The notes beneath the pieces were generated by a model that saw nothing but the letters and a program-made list of their open reading frames with translations, made no database searches and was not told where the DNA came from. From NCBI GenBank assembly GCA_008330645.1, contig VLTN01000028.1, positions 248,001-312,000 on the forward strand: a stretch of 64,000 nucleotides of DNA, given 5' to 3'. Of this stretch, positions 32,625 to 43,115 are shown piece after piece. The position numbers were made by a program, and so were the translations under genes. Position 1 is the first letter of the stretch, and every line of letters begins with the position of its first letter. The DNA comes from Cafeteria roenbergensis (lineage: Eukaryota > Sar > Bigyra > Bicosoecida > Cafeteriaceae).

Positions 32625-34282
32625 TCAGGGAAGCCCGTTGTCGACGGACCCGACGCCGCCGGCGGCCTTCCACTTTGCGGCGATGCCCTCGATGACGGCG
32701 ACCCGCTCCTCCGCGGCCTTGAGCGCCTCCGTTGCCAGGGCAATGGGCTCCTCCGTCTGCCTGGGGTTGTACTCGGCGGACTCTGCGAGGGTGCGGAGCG
32801 TCTTCTTGAGCTCGCGCACGCGGGAGCGGGCGTCGATGAGAGACCAGGTTCCCTGGGTGTCGGCGACGAAGGCGGCCTCCTCCTCGGTGTACGCAAGGTC
32901 GGTGGGCAGGCCGAAGGTGGGGGTGGCCGCGGCGGCGGCGCCGTCCGAGGGCGCGAAGTTGAAGCCCTGGCGGGCCCGGAGCGACTCCGCGGTGTCGGCC
33001 AGAGTCCAGGCGGCGCGCGCGGGGCGGGCGTGCTTGTTGCGCGGGTCGAGGGGGTGGCCCGGCTGCGTGTAGAACTTCTCCTCGTTGGGCTTGGACCAGC
33101 TTCCGTTGCCGACCCCGAATGCGCGGGGGCGGGTGGAGGACTCGTTGCGGGACGCGGGCGCGACCACGCCTCCGAGGTTGCGCTGGTAGATTGCGTCGGA
33201 CTTCTCCACCGTGGCGATGTACTCGAGGTCCTTGGTCGAGCCAGTGGTGGTCTGCAGCAGGCGTGGGGGGCGGGCGCAGGAGCAGGGGCGGACCGGGCTG
33301 GAGGGGGGCACAGGCGGCGGCAGCAAGGCAGGGACGAGGACGAGCAAACCCAGAACACCTCTGCTCTCCGAAGCGCGCGTCCCCGCGACCCGGCGACGCC
33401 CGGGAAGCACGGAGCATGGGAACGACCGGGTTTGGTACGCCGGCGAGCAGGTGCAGGGGCGCTGACCTTGGTGGGGGGGTCGTCGGTGATCTGGTGCAGC
33501 CAGATGTGCCACTCGGCCGGGATTGTGCTGGGGTCGCAGCCGTCCTTCGGGATCTCCCCGGCGTACTCCACCCAGCGGTTCTGGCCTGCGCGGCGGGGCG
33601 AGACAAAACGCAGGAGGCGAAGAGAGGGTGAGGACGGGGCGCTAGGTGACAGCGGCGAGGACAAGCGCAGGCCAGGCCTGCTCGCAGCGAGCGCTTGCAG
33701 GCGCGCACCCGCGCTGCGCCGCGGAGGCGGGCCCGCTAGGCACAGCTGGCAGAGGGGCGGAAGGGCGAGAGCACGTCGTGGCATGGCGCGGAGCGCAGCT
33801 CACCCAGCGGGTAGTCCTCGTTGTTCTCGTAGTACTTGTTGCCTGCGGACACACGGCAGCCGATCGTTGCGGGAGGAGCGAAGGCGGCTGACAAAGGCCC
33901 CGCGCAAGCGGCAGCACGTCGCAGACTGCAGCCCCCACCGCTGCTCGATCGGGGCGGGGCGCGCCCCCCCGATCGGCGGCTCCTTCGCCTTGCCGAGCGG
34001 GGGCGACGGCAGCCGCGCGGCCGAGGCGTCGGGCGCAGCAGAACCCCCTTGTGGCAGCCGGGCCAGAGGTCCGTGCCGCGCCCTTGTCCCGCCCACAGCA
34101 ACCGCAGCAATAGCCCGTCAAGGCCCGCGCCGAGGGGGGTGATGGAAGGCCTCACCGAGCTCGTCCACGCCCACGAGGCGGCCAAACTTGATCGTGCGCC
34201 ACTGCCAGAGCTTGAACATGGTCCCGCGGACCCCGAACTCGCGGAAAGCCCGCACGAGGTTGAACGGGTTTGCCGCCGCCAT
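32625..34282 (-). CDS. NDUFA12: complex I subunit NDUFA12 (B17.2) with long C-terminal extension
   Basis: Four exons: 34156-34282, 33804-33842, 33467-33585, 32625-33251; 303 residues. Introns are 313, 218 and 215 bases, with donors GTGAGG, GTGAGC and GTCAGC and acceptors ending GCAG. Residues 1-95 are the accessory subunit of mitochondrial NADH:ubiquinone oxidoreductase: FREFGVRGTMFKLWQWRT, VGVDELGNKYYEN, NRWVEYAGE, PAEWHIWLHQITDDPPTK. The family is usually about 145 residues and ends soon after with a YVPYSTTR-like segment. Here exon 4 instead encodes about 208 residues (EEKFYTQPGHPLDPRN, then a helical end ELKKTLRTLAE...AAKWKAAG) that I do not recognise. Its junction is phase 0 with acceptor CTGCAG. 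The extension could be lineage-specific complex I structure or a second function. Confidence 0.88.
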
Positions 34283-34805
34283 CCTAGGAGCCGCTAGCGC
34301 GAGTGGGCGCCCCGCCCTGGCGGGGCCAGCGGGAGCCGGATGGCCGGACGTCGTCGTCGAGCGGCAGCGACGGGCGCGCTCGCCTCGTGGTGGCTCTGCC
34401 GGCCGGCCGCAATGGGAAACAGCCGCGGCAGGCGCAGTTCGCGGCGCCCGGTCGCAGAGGCGAGCGGCGCGGCGGGGAGACACTGTAGGAGCGCCGAGCA
34501 GCGGCGGCAGGCTTGGCTGGCGCAGCTTGGAAGGCGCAGGCCGCCCCCTCGACACTATCGGCACAATTTGCAACACTGGCGCGAGGGTGGAGGAGCGGAG
34601 GAGAACGCCTCGTCAGGCGTTGCATGCACAGGCCATAGCGACGCAAGCGAGCTTTGGCCCCGCACCCGCGCTGGAGCGCGGCATGCGGGGCCGCCAAACT
34701 CGCAACCTGCCTTGACAGAGCCGCGGAGGCAAGGAATATTTTCTTGAGCATGTTCTCCGACGGCCGCCGCACTCTCCTCGCCGGGTTCGGACCCGCCGAG
34801 CAAGG
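34283..34805. other. divergent promoter region
   Basis: These 523 bases lie between the NDUFA12 start (minus) and the RING-H2 gene start (plus). Open frames here have no motif. No RNA gene is seen; a GGTTCGGACCC near 34785 is not a proper tRNA B box. Confidence 0.5.
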
Positions 34806-37800
34806 ATGGCTGACCAGGACACCGTGAACCGACTGTTACAGCGCGCCGAGGGACTCGGCTTCGCCCTGCGCTGCGCCGCAAGCAACCTATCGCAGGCCGG
34901 GCTTCAAGTCGCAGCGCGCGCAAGAACCGTGCACGTTGTCGACGGCGGGCCGGAGGCCTGCGGCGCCGACCCAGACAGCACCGTGCCGCGCTACGTGCAC
35001 GCCGTGATGACGTCCGTCGCGGACGAGACCAAGGCCACTGTCATCGCCACCGGGCGACTGCTGGGCGGCATCGACGCCTATTGGAGGGTGTGCTCAGACG
35101 CGTCGCGCGCGTGCAGGCGGGACATGACCGCGCCTCCCCGCGGCATTGACAGCGTGCTAGAGCTGATGTGCGAGGTGCTGGCGCGCGCACACGCTCTCTG
35201 CTGCCACGCCATCGTGCGTGCGAGGTGGGCCACCACACTGAGGGCGGACGAGGTGGACGAGGGTGAGAGAGGTTCCAGAGCGCGCCTGCACGACGTCCGA
35301 GCCGCAGCAAAGCTGCAATTCTGCCGCAGCTCGTGCTCTGAACTCGTGCACGGGCATTGGCATCGCGCCTCATCGCGGGCCCGCTTGCAATGATCGCGTG
35401 CTCGGGCCAGCGTTGGCGGGGAGGCCTTGCCCCGCCACCAAGAATCCGTGTCTGCCGCAGTGCCAACCCGTGCCGCTCCCTCCCTGTGGCACAACCCCGC
35501 ACCGTGCCCCGACCGCAGAGATGCTCCTCGCCCACTCGACGGACATGCTCGAGCCGCTATGGACCAACAAGGAGTGGAGGCGACGCCTGGCGGGCTGGGC
35601 CGCAGCCCTGGACGACCGCCCCGTCGAAACGGCGATTCTTTCCTCCGTGGCGCTGCTCTGCCTCTTCGCCGCGCTCACCAAGGCGATGTACCCGCAGGAC
35701 TCCCCGCTGGCGGATGACGCCACTGGCTATCTCTCCGACCCCACGCTGGACTTCGAACTGCCGCCTCCTCCCGGCAGCTCCTCCCCCTCCTCCTCCTCCT
35801 CCTTTTCTGCTGACAGCGCCAGCGAGGCGATCACCGGCGCTGCAGCCACTGCAGCGTCGAAGCTCCATGACTTTGCCACCTCTGCCGTGTCTGGCCAACC
35901 CTCCTCCCAATCTGGCGATAGCGGCAGCGGCAGCGGCAGCGGCAGCAGCAGCGCCGGCCCCTCCTGGTGGTGGTTGCTCGAGGCGATGGGTGCTCCCCCC
36001 GCCGACCGTGCTCTGCTCGCGCTGCGAAACCGCCTCGGGTTCGTCACCCTCGATCAATCGTCGACGTCGTCCCTCCTGCAGAGCCCTTGGCCCCGCGCCA
36101 TTCCGGTGGACACGAACCCTCAGTTCCGCTCGGACAAGCTCAACCGCGAAAGCGTGTCCGAGGCCCTGGATGCCGCCTGGCTTGCTCGCCACGCCAGCAT
36201 CGCCGCCCCGGACTTTGCAGAGCGCGCCGCCGACTTCACTGCCCGTGCCTCCAGCGCAGTCTTCACGGCGCTGGCGGGCGCCGCCGCCGTCGGCGCCGCC
36301 GCCTGGGCGGGAATCCGAACCGTCCGGTGGGCTGGCGCGTCAGCGACTCCCAAGCTTCGCACGCGTGCGCTGGCAGAGCTGGAGCGAGCGGCAGAGCTGG
36401 CCCTGGCCGGCCTTGATCGGCTGCTCGGCCAGTCTCTGGGCGAGGAGGCGGCCACGGCTGCCAGGCACAGAGCCTGGGCCGCTGGCGGCGCTGCTGCTGC
36501 TGCTGCTGCTGCTGCTGGGCCGCTGGCTGGACTGGCGGGATCATCAGGTCTGCCAGGCGGCATGTCGCTCGAGGGAGAGCCGCGTCGCGCGGACGTCGGG
36601 GCGGGCGTCACTGACGCTGCAGGCATTGCTGGCGGTTTCACGCCTGGCTTCAGCGCCCTGGGCCCTCGTGGAGCCGCGATGGCGGCACCCCCGAGCCAGC
36701 TCTACCGGGGGATGACGTCAAGCACAGGGGACCTGCGTCGCTCAATGGGGGCCTTCCCATCGAACACCCCGATGACGTCATCCATGACCTCGAACGTGTC
36801 GTCAGCGGCCTCCATGATGACGGTCCAAGGGGTCGGCGGGAGGACTCTGGGTGGCTCTGCCGCCCGCCGGAGCACCGCCCACGCGTGGGACGTGGAGGCG
36901 GCGTCTCTCACCGTTGAGCTGAACGAGGTGCTCGAGGCGTTGGAGAGCTCTGCCAGCGGTGCGGCGTCGCTCAGCCGCCTGATTCGAGCGATGCAGCCGC
37001 TGCGCGTGCGTCTGGCTGCGGCTGACTGGAAGACGCGGCAGGTGGCGGGCGAATCCGCTGCTGGTGCTGCTGGTGCTGCTGGCGCTGCTGCTTCAACGGG
37101 CGTAGCGGGCACCGAGGCTGCCGTCGACGACGACTGGTGCAGTGAGGCTGGGCTTGATGCGGACGACGACTTGAGCGACGCGGAGGCGGAGCGCGTTGCT
37201 CTCTTCCTCCTCGGACTTGTGGCGCCTGGAGACGACGACGGCCTGCGGTCAGCAATCGCCGCCGGAGCAAGGCCAGCCCCAGCCTCGGCTTCTGCTGCCG
37301 GTGCCGGCGAGGCTGCGGCGCAGGGCGGCATGGGTAGCAGGAAGGATCAGGAAGGATCGAGTGGCAGGGTCGGCGGTGCAGGAGCCAAGGCGCGGGCATT
37401 TGGCGGGGCACGGGGCGTCGCCGGGGCGGTCGAGCCAGGGGGAACTGGCTCCACCGGCCACCACGCCCAGCAGCGGAGCGAAGCCTTTGGGGCGAGCGGT
37501 GGCGGAGGCGGCGGCGGGGGCCGCGGTGGCGGCGGCGACACGCCGCTCGCAGGCCAGCTTTCACCGCGGACCGCCGATGCCCTCAGCGCAGTGGAGGAGG
37601 TGCTCCGCGTCTCCTCGCCGCGGGACAAGGGCTTCCAGCGAATCCTTGCGTCCATGCAAAGATTGGAGCTGGCCTCGACGCACGGGTGCGACGAGCTGTG
37701 CGCGCCCGAGTGCGTGTTCTGTCTGGAGCCGATGCTGCCCCACCAGCCGTTGGTGCGGTCCTCGCGTGGCGACTGCAGCCGGTTCCATATCTTCCACCGG

Positions 37801-38004
37801 AGCTGCTTCTCGCTGCGCTGGGCGCAGGACAACGGGTGCCCTGTGTGCCGGGAGCCGGTGTTCGGCCTGCGGCCTGCCGCCGTGGACACGCCCTTCTTGC
37901 TCCACGCCCCGATGCGCGGAGGTGGGGCCCGCAACGGGGCACGGTCCGGCGGTGCGGTGACGGACACGCTGCTCTCAGTGCTGGGTCTGTCCTCAGGGCA
38001 GTAG
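34806..38004 (+). CDS. membrane-associated RING-H2 protein (probable E3 ubiquitin ligase)
   Basis: Proposed exons are 34806-35262 and 35519-38004 (donor GTGAGA, acceptor ACCGCAG, 256-base intron, phase 1), giving 980 residues. Exon 2 alone could start at the ATG at 35521 (827 residues). The C-terminus has a clear C3H2C3 RING-H2 finger: CVFC, then CSRFHIFHRSC, then CPVC (37717-37854). Two hydrophobic segments lie in exon 2: TAILSSVALLCLFAALTKAM and AVFTALAGAAAVGAAAWAG. The linkers are Ala/Ser/Gly-rich, with a GCT-coded alanine run at 36490-36517. The short exon 1 part is helical with several Cys and no known domain. RING-H2 proteins recruit E2 enzymes; the substrate is unknown. Exon 1 is less certain than exon 2. 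Confidence 0.72.
36490..36517 (+). repeat. GCT trinucleotide run (polyalanine)
   Basis: Nine or so perfect CTG/GCT units inside the RING-H2 coding region, encoding an alanine run. A second, imperfect GCTGCTGGT run lies near 37062-37095. Confidence 0.9.
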
Positions 38005-38326
38005 GGGGGTCCCCGTTGGTCAGAGCGGCGCGCGCTGTGGCGCCTGGGGCGGGGGTTGCTTGTTTTTGAATCTCACGCCGTGCTGGGTCGCAGCGGCGGG
38101 TCGCTTGCGGCAGCCGAGCTGAGGGAGGCCGTGTGTCTGTGTGTATGTGTGTATGTGCGTGCATTCTTCCCCCCCCCCCCCCCCCTCACCTGGCAATGCA
38201 AGAACTTTCTGAGTGTCTCCGTGAACCAGCTGCCGGGGCCCGCTCACGCATGCAGCGGCAGACGTGCGAGCACTCAACGCTTGGCAGAACACGTTGCCGC
38301 AGACAACAGACACACGCGCCGCGGGC
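38005..38326. other. convergent intergenic region with TG and C tracts
   Basis: These 322 bases lie between the stops of the RING-H2 gene and the low-complexity minus-strand gene. They contain a TG/TGTA-rich tract at 38131-38160, followed at 38169-38185 by 17 consecutive C. The region is otherwise featureless. Confidence 0.7.
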
Positions 38327-41300
38327 CTAGCGGCGCAACGCGCCTCTCAGCCAGTCGAACTCGTCCCCGGCGGGGCCCTTCCCCGGCCCGCCTCCCCCGC
38401 CGGCCGCAACCTGCGGTTGCGGCCGCGTTGCCCGTGGCCTGGGGTGCTCGCCCCCCATCGTGGACAGGGTTCTGATCTCGAGAGCGCGGGCCACCGCCTC
38501 CGTTGGGCTGGTGCTTCCGCTCGCAGCCGCCCTGTCGAACGACTCGAACGACGCGGGCGAGTCGCCCACCGGACGCGCTTGCCGGCCCGCTTGCCGGTTC
38601 GCTTGCTGGTGCTGGTGGGTCGGTGGCGTCCACACTGATGCAGGCATGGGCGGGGTTGCCTCTTGCGCTGACGAGGCGGCTCGCGCCGGGCTGTGCGCCT
38701 CTTGCGCTGGCTGCGGCCGGGCCGGTGACGGCGACACAGAGTGCTTTTCCTCGTGGAAGGCCCGCTGAGCGCCGTAGCCTTGGCTGGATCCATCGCGGGC
38801 AGGGCTCCCAGCATGGCGCGCCATCGAGCCCCTGTCATGCTGCAGTCTCGAAGTGGGGCGAGCAGGCGCAGCGCGTGCTGCAGTTGAAGCTGCACCCTCG
38901 GTTGCAGTTGAAGTTGTAACTTCGGTTGCTGTGGAAGCTGCAGCAGCTGTCGAGCGAATGTCACTTGCCGCTGCCAGAGCGTTGTCCCGGCCACTGGGGC
39001 GGGATCGGCGCCCATCGGCGGTGGGTGGTGCTGCCGGGCGCCGTTCCGCCCCTGACACGGCTGTGGTGGCAGAGCCGGTTCGCGGAGGCGAGAGCTCTGC
39101 CGTGAGGAGCTGATCCTGCCGAATTGAAATCTGCCGCGCGCTGCTCTCGCTGGTGGCGCCAGCGGCCGCGTCCGTGGCTGCTGCGGGAATTGCCTCCGCG
39201 CGACTGGCCTCGGCCGCCCCAGGGCTGACGAGCGCCTGCTCCAGTCGGCGAAGCTGGCCCGTGACCGGCGACGTCGGCGACGTCGCAGGAGAGGCGGCGG
39301 CGGAGACTGAGGCGGAGGCGGAGGACGATCCAGGGGCAGAGCGAGGCGGCGAAACCGCCGGGGCCGACGCCACCGACGCCGAATTTGGCCCTGGACGCAG
39401 CTTGGATCCGGCAGAGCTGCGACGGGGCACCGACCCGAGCTGACCCTCGAAGGACTGCCGGAGGTGGTCGCCTGAAGGGCCTGGCAGCGAAGTGGGCGGA
39501 GCGGCGGGCCGCGTCGCCTTGGAAGCCACGGGGGAGGCGGTGGCGGCGGCGGCAGCAGCTGCATAGGGACCACTTCGGGCGGGATTGCGGGCCGCTCGGT
39601 CAGCAGGGGGGGCGGCATGAGAAGCGGCAGAGGCGGCATCCGCAACCCTGTGCTGGGTGCTCTCCGCCGCACCAAGCGCGCCCTGCGGGTAAGAGCGCTC
39701 GTGGCGAGGTGGCGGGGCGACGCCAAACTCCGCACCAGCGCCGCTGAACTCCGCACCGAACGCAGTCGCGTCTTCCCCCGCCCCGCTCCGCTCCTCTCGG
39801 CCACCGTCCGGCTGTCTCGAGCGCTGCGGTTTCGCGGACCGCTTGGCCCCCACCAGCTGGCGCACGTCAGGAACCCTCCCGTCCCCGAGCTCAGGCCACG
39901 CATCCGCCGCCCCGTGGCCAGCTCTTCCGGCTCTGCCAGGGGCGTCGCGGTGAGAGAGCTCGTCGGGCCAGTGCTGCGGGCGCGCGGACAAGGCGGCGGG
40001 ATCGGCAGAGCTGCGACGTGAAGAGCGACTTGAGCGAAGATCCGTAGGTCCAGAGGTCCCATCGGCTCTACCATTATGGCTACCCACTTCGCCGTTGAGG
40101 TGGCCGTCGCCGGCCAGAAGCTCGGGCGCATCGTCCATTGCTTCCAGAATCTGCTGCCTGAGCGAAGTGGCCTCGGCATCGGGCGAGTGACGGCCAGGTT
40201 GGGCAGCAGAAGCCTCCGCAGAGACGGCACGGGTGTCATGCGGCTCTGCAGGGCTCGAATGCCCCTGGAGGGACTGCTCTACCGACAGAGCCGCCCTCGA
40301 TGCCAAGGCGCCGAGACGAGATGCCGCTTGGGAAAAGCCTTGCTCTGCCGGCCGGCCGGGCACGGAGGACGAAGTGGCAGAGCCACCAAAGCGAGGAGAG
40401 AGCTGCTGCCGGTGCTGGAGCTGGCGCTGGTGCTGGTGCTGGCCAAGGCCTGCGTCGCCTGTGGAGCCGCCTCCATCGCCTGCCTCCTGCGCATCAGTCC
40501 ACTCCGCCCCTACGCCCTGAGCAATCCGCCTCAAGTGCTTCAGGACAATGTCCTCCACCTCCGATCCTGCCGCCGATCCTGCCGTTGGCGCGACTGCTGC
40601 CGGTTCGTGAAGAGCACTGGAGACTGGGCGGGGCACGAGGGCCCTGTCAAACAATTCACCGCCGGCACCAGCGCCGTTCGATACAGTGGCAGTTGCAGCA
40701 GCGATTGAAGCTGCAGCCACGCCGCTTGGAGACTGCCTTCCCGATGCCAGGGGCGAGGGGGCCGCTGAAACCGCCCGGCGGCCGCCTTGTCCCTGCGAGA
40801 GGCGGAGCCGCGACCCGGCACCCGCTCCGGCGGATGGCGACCCCGGGGCGGAGAAGGAACCGAAATCGCCCATCGACCCGTGCGGGGAGCGGAGCACGCC
40901 GTCCTCTAGGTGGCTCTGCTGAAGGTGCTGGTGACGCTGCGGCGATGCGCCGCTGACCCATGGCTGACTGGGGGACTGCGTTCCGCCGAGCAGGCGGCCG
41001 GGGTGCGGCCCGCGACTGCCAGTTGACCCGGCTCTGCCGGCGGGGGACGTGGTGGCCGACGCTCCCGGCTCAGCGGGGGGACACACCGAAGCTGGGGCGG
41101 AGGTCCCAGCGCGGCCGCTCGGCTGGCTCTGCCCGGAGGCGCTGCCAGCGTACCCTGCAGTTGCAGTTACAGTTGCAGTTTTGGTTGCGGTTGGGTGAGG
41201 GTCGGTCACCGGGGGAGGCGGAGGGGGAGGAGGGGGAGCCCCAGCGGCCACACCAAGGGACGCAGCGGTGAGTGTGTCGTGACGCGATGCCGACTGGTCG

Positions 41301-42727
41301 CCGATGGCGGGACTCGGGTCGAGCTCGCCTCCCCCCGCGCGGGGTCTGGCGGTTTCAGCTGCAGAGCCTCCCTCCAGAAGCGGCCTCACGGCCTCGATCA
41401 CGTGCGAGGGGAGGCCGAGAGGCCCTCCCAATTGCTGCGCCGATTTGAGAGACGTCGGGGATCGGCCTGACCCGGAGGGGCCTCCTGCCGCCGCGGACGC
41501 CGTGGACACGGTGAGTAGGTGGTTCATAGCCACCATGAGGGCCTCAACGCGCTGCCTGCTGGCGGCGAGGAGGGCTGCTGCGTCGGCGGTGGCGCGACGG
41601 GCCGCGGCCGACGCCTCCATCTCGGTCGCGAGGCGGCGCTTGGTGGCTAGGAGGGCCTTGCTGGTGCGGAGAAGGAGCTCATCGGCGGAAAGAAACGCCG
41701 CCGCGGGCACGGGTTCGCCTCGGCGGGCGGCGGCACGTGCCAGACGGATCATGCGGGGCTGATCGAGCGGTGATGCCGGCAAGACAGACAGCGAGTCCGA
41801 TGCTGCTGCCGGGGCAGGAGGTTCCCCGGTCACAGCCGTGTGCTCCGCGGCGGCCCGGCGACGGCCAGTGGGGGAGAGGTCTGGCGTGCGCGGAGCAATC
41901 CGCGATCCTTCCAGAGGGTGCCTGCCGCTGTGGCCAGCAGCACTGCCGCCGCCACGGGAGGCGACGCCGCCCTTGCCAACGCTGCTGCCGTGGGCTGCTT
42001 CGTCTGCGAACCGTCCGCTTAGCGCCGCCCCTCGCGCAGGCGAGGCATCGTTGTTGCGGCCGTGACGGAGCTCGGTGCCCTGGCCTCCCCAGCCACCGAG
42101 GGAAGACCCCCCCGCGTCGGCCGGGGAGCGGGAGAGCCGCCTGGAGGGCACCGACCCGGAGCGGCGCGGGAGGGACGTCCCTCCCGCGGCGGTTTCGCCT
42201 GGGGTGCTTGTGGCCGCGGGGCTGCCGGAGACGCTCTTGCGTGAGCGCACCGCGCTGGATGCGCGGCCGGCCGTCCCCGGGGTGAGGTAGCGGCGGGCCG
42301 GTGCGCCGGAGGAGGCTGTGGCGGCACTCCCGTCGGTGTGCCTTCCGGCTCGCGCCGATGCCACGGACGACGGCATGTTGGGCGTCGGGACAGGCTGGCC
42401 CTCCCGGCGCACGGCCTGGGAGCGCTGGCGCCATGCCACTGTTGGGGTGGTCGAAAGGCGCTCATGGGCGTTGCTGGGCTTGCGGCGGCTGGGGCGGCGG
42501 GCGGCAGCCCTCGTCTCGGCAGCATGATCGGCGGGTGCGTCGGATGCGCCGCCCTCCAGGCCCTGGCGCGAGGCGCTCGGCCTTGACGCCACGGACACGC
42601 TGTTGAAGCGCGAGGGAGCTTGGCTGCGGGGACCGGGGGCGCAAAGAAGCGGGTGCCGCTTGGGCGGGGCGGGGGCGGAGCGGTCGGAGTCGCGACGCGC
42701 TGGCAGGCTGAGACGCTCGGCCTGCAT
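38327..42727 (-). CDS. large low-complexity protein with a short coiled-coil
   Basis: A 1,466-residue frame from the ATG at 42727 (MQAERLSLPARRD). The frame stays open to 42952, but the extra residues look untranslated. Composition is Ala/Ser/Pro/Gly/Arg throughout, so most of the protein should be disordered. One ordered part stands out: a helix of about 60 residues containing ADELLLRTSKALLATKRRLA and continuing through ASRQRVEALMVAMNHLL (about 41500-41690). A poly-Pro run and a Thr-Ala-rich repeat (ATKTATVTATAG) follow. I recognise no domain. The uninterrupted frame is far longer than any competing one on either strand over this span, which supports coding. A cytoskeletal or scaffold role is only a guess. 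Confidence 0.6.
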   Translation of the reverse strand: MQAERLSLPARRDSDRSAPAPPKRHPLLCAPGPRSQAPSRFNSVSVASRPSASRQGLEGGASDAPADHAAETRAAARRPSRRKPSNAHERLSTTPTVAWRQRSQAVRREGQPVPTPNMPSSVASARAGRHTDGSAATASSGAPARRYLTPGTAGRASSAVRSRKSVSGSPAATSTPGETAAGGTSLPRRSGSVPSRRLSRSPADAGGSSLGGWGGQGTELRHGRNNDASPARGAALSGRFADEAAHGSSVGKGGVASRGGGSAAGHSGRHPLEGSRIAPRTPDLSPTGRRRAAAEHTAVTGEPPAPAAASDSLSVLPASPLDQPRMIRLARAAARRGEPVPAAAFLSADELLLRTSKALLATKRRLATEMEASAAARRATADAAALLAASRQRVEALMVAMNHLLTVSTASAAAGGPSGSGRSPTSLKSAQQLGGPLGLPSHVIEAVRPLLEGGSAAETARPRAGGGELDPSPAIGDQSASRHDTLTAASLGVAAGAPPPPPPPPPVTDPHPTATKTATVTATAGYAGSASGQSQPSGRAGTSAPASVCPPAEPGASATTSPAGRAGSTGSRGPHPGRLLGGTQSPSQPWVSGASPQRHQHLQQSHLEDGVLRSPHGSMGDFGSFSAPGSPSAGAGAGSRLRLSQGQGGRRAVSAAPSPLASGRQSPSGVAAASIAAATATVSNGAGAGGELFDRALVPRPVSSALHEPAAVAPTAGSAAGSEVEDIVLKHLRRIAQGVGAEWTDAQEAGDGGGSTGDAGLGQHQHQRQLQHRQQLSPRFGGSATSSSVPGRPAEQGFSQAASRLGALASRAALSVEQSLQGHSSPAEPHDTRAVSAEASAAQPGRHSPDAEATSLRQQILEAMDDAPELLAGDGHLNGEVGSHNGRADGTSGPTDLRSSRSSRRSSADPAALSARPQHWPDELSHRDAPGRAGRAGHGAADAWPELGDGRVPDVRQLVGAKRSAKPQRSRQPDGGREERSGAGEDATAFGAEFSGAGAEFGVAPPPRHERSYPQGALGAAESTQHRVADAASAASHAAPPADRAARNPARSGPYAAAAAAATASPVASKATRPAAPPTSLPGPSGDHLRQSFEGQLGSVPRRSSAGSKLRPGPNSASVASAPAVSPPRSAPGSSSASASVSAAASPATSPTSPVTGQLRRLEQALVSPGAAEASRAEAIPAAATDAAAGATSESSARQISIRQDQLLTAELSPPRTGSATTAVSGAERRPAAPPTADGRRSRPSGRDNALAAASDIRSTAAAASTATEVTTSTATEGAASTAARAAPARPTSRLQHDRGSMARHAGSPARDGSSQGYGAQRAFHEEKHSVSPSPARPQPAQEAHSPARAASSAQEATPPMPASVWTPPTHQHQQANRQAGRQARPVGDSPASFESFDRAAASGSTSPTEAVARALEIRTLSTMGGEHPRPRATRPQPQVAAGGGGGPGKGPAGDEFDWLRGALRR

Positions 42728-43115
42728 CGCGCTCACCGGCGCTCCATGGCAGCAGCCAAAGCGCCAGGCTCGCGCGGCTGGCCCGGTTCGGTTGTTCAGG
42801 CCGGCCTCGGGACGCGCGGGCGGCGCGGACAGGCTCCGCTGTGCTTCCCCCTGCCGCGGGTTGCCTTTCGGGAGCCTCGTTTGGCGCGGTCCGCGCGCGT
42901 GGATGACCTGGCAGAGCCATTCGTCGAGCGAGGCGCGGCAGCGGCAAGCCAACCGACCGCGCCAAAGGGCTACCGCGCCACCGGCGCGCCCGCTGCTACG
43001 TGCGTCCAGGAACCTCGGTCTCCGCCCCCGTGCACCTGCACGGCAGAGCGGGAGCAGTGCGGCGGCCCTTGCGTCGCATCCCCCACCAGTCCGAGGCCAA
43101 TTGCGGCCTGCCGAT
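42728..43115. other. divergent promoter region
   Basis: These 388 bases lie between the start of the low-complexity gene (minus) and the PH-domain gene (plus). They shrink to 163 bases if the minus gene starts at 42952. No other feature is seen. Confidence 0.45.

Noticed and set aside
34777-34790. Possible tRNA B box (GGTTCGGACCC)
   Set aside because: It lacks the conserved A after TTCG and no cloverleaf or A box surrounds it. No tRNA or rRNA gene was found anywhere in the window.
38327-42952. Start of the low-complexity protein at 42952
   Set aside because: The first 75 residues look like translated non-coding sequence and would leave only 163 bases to the divergent PH gene. The ATG at 42727 is more plausible, though not proven.
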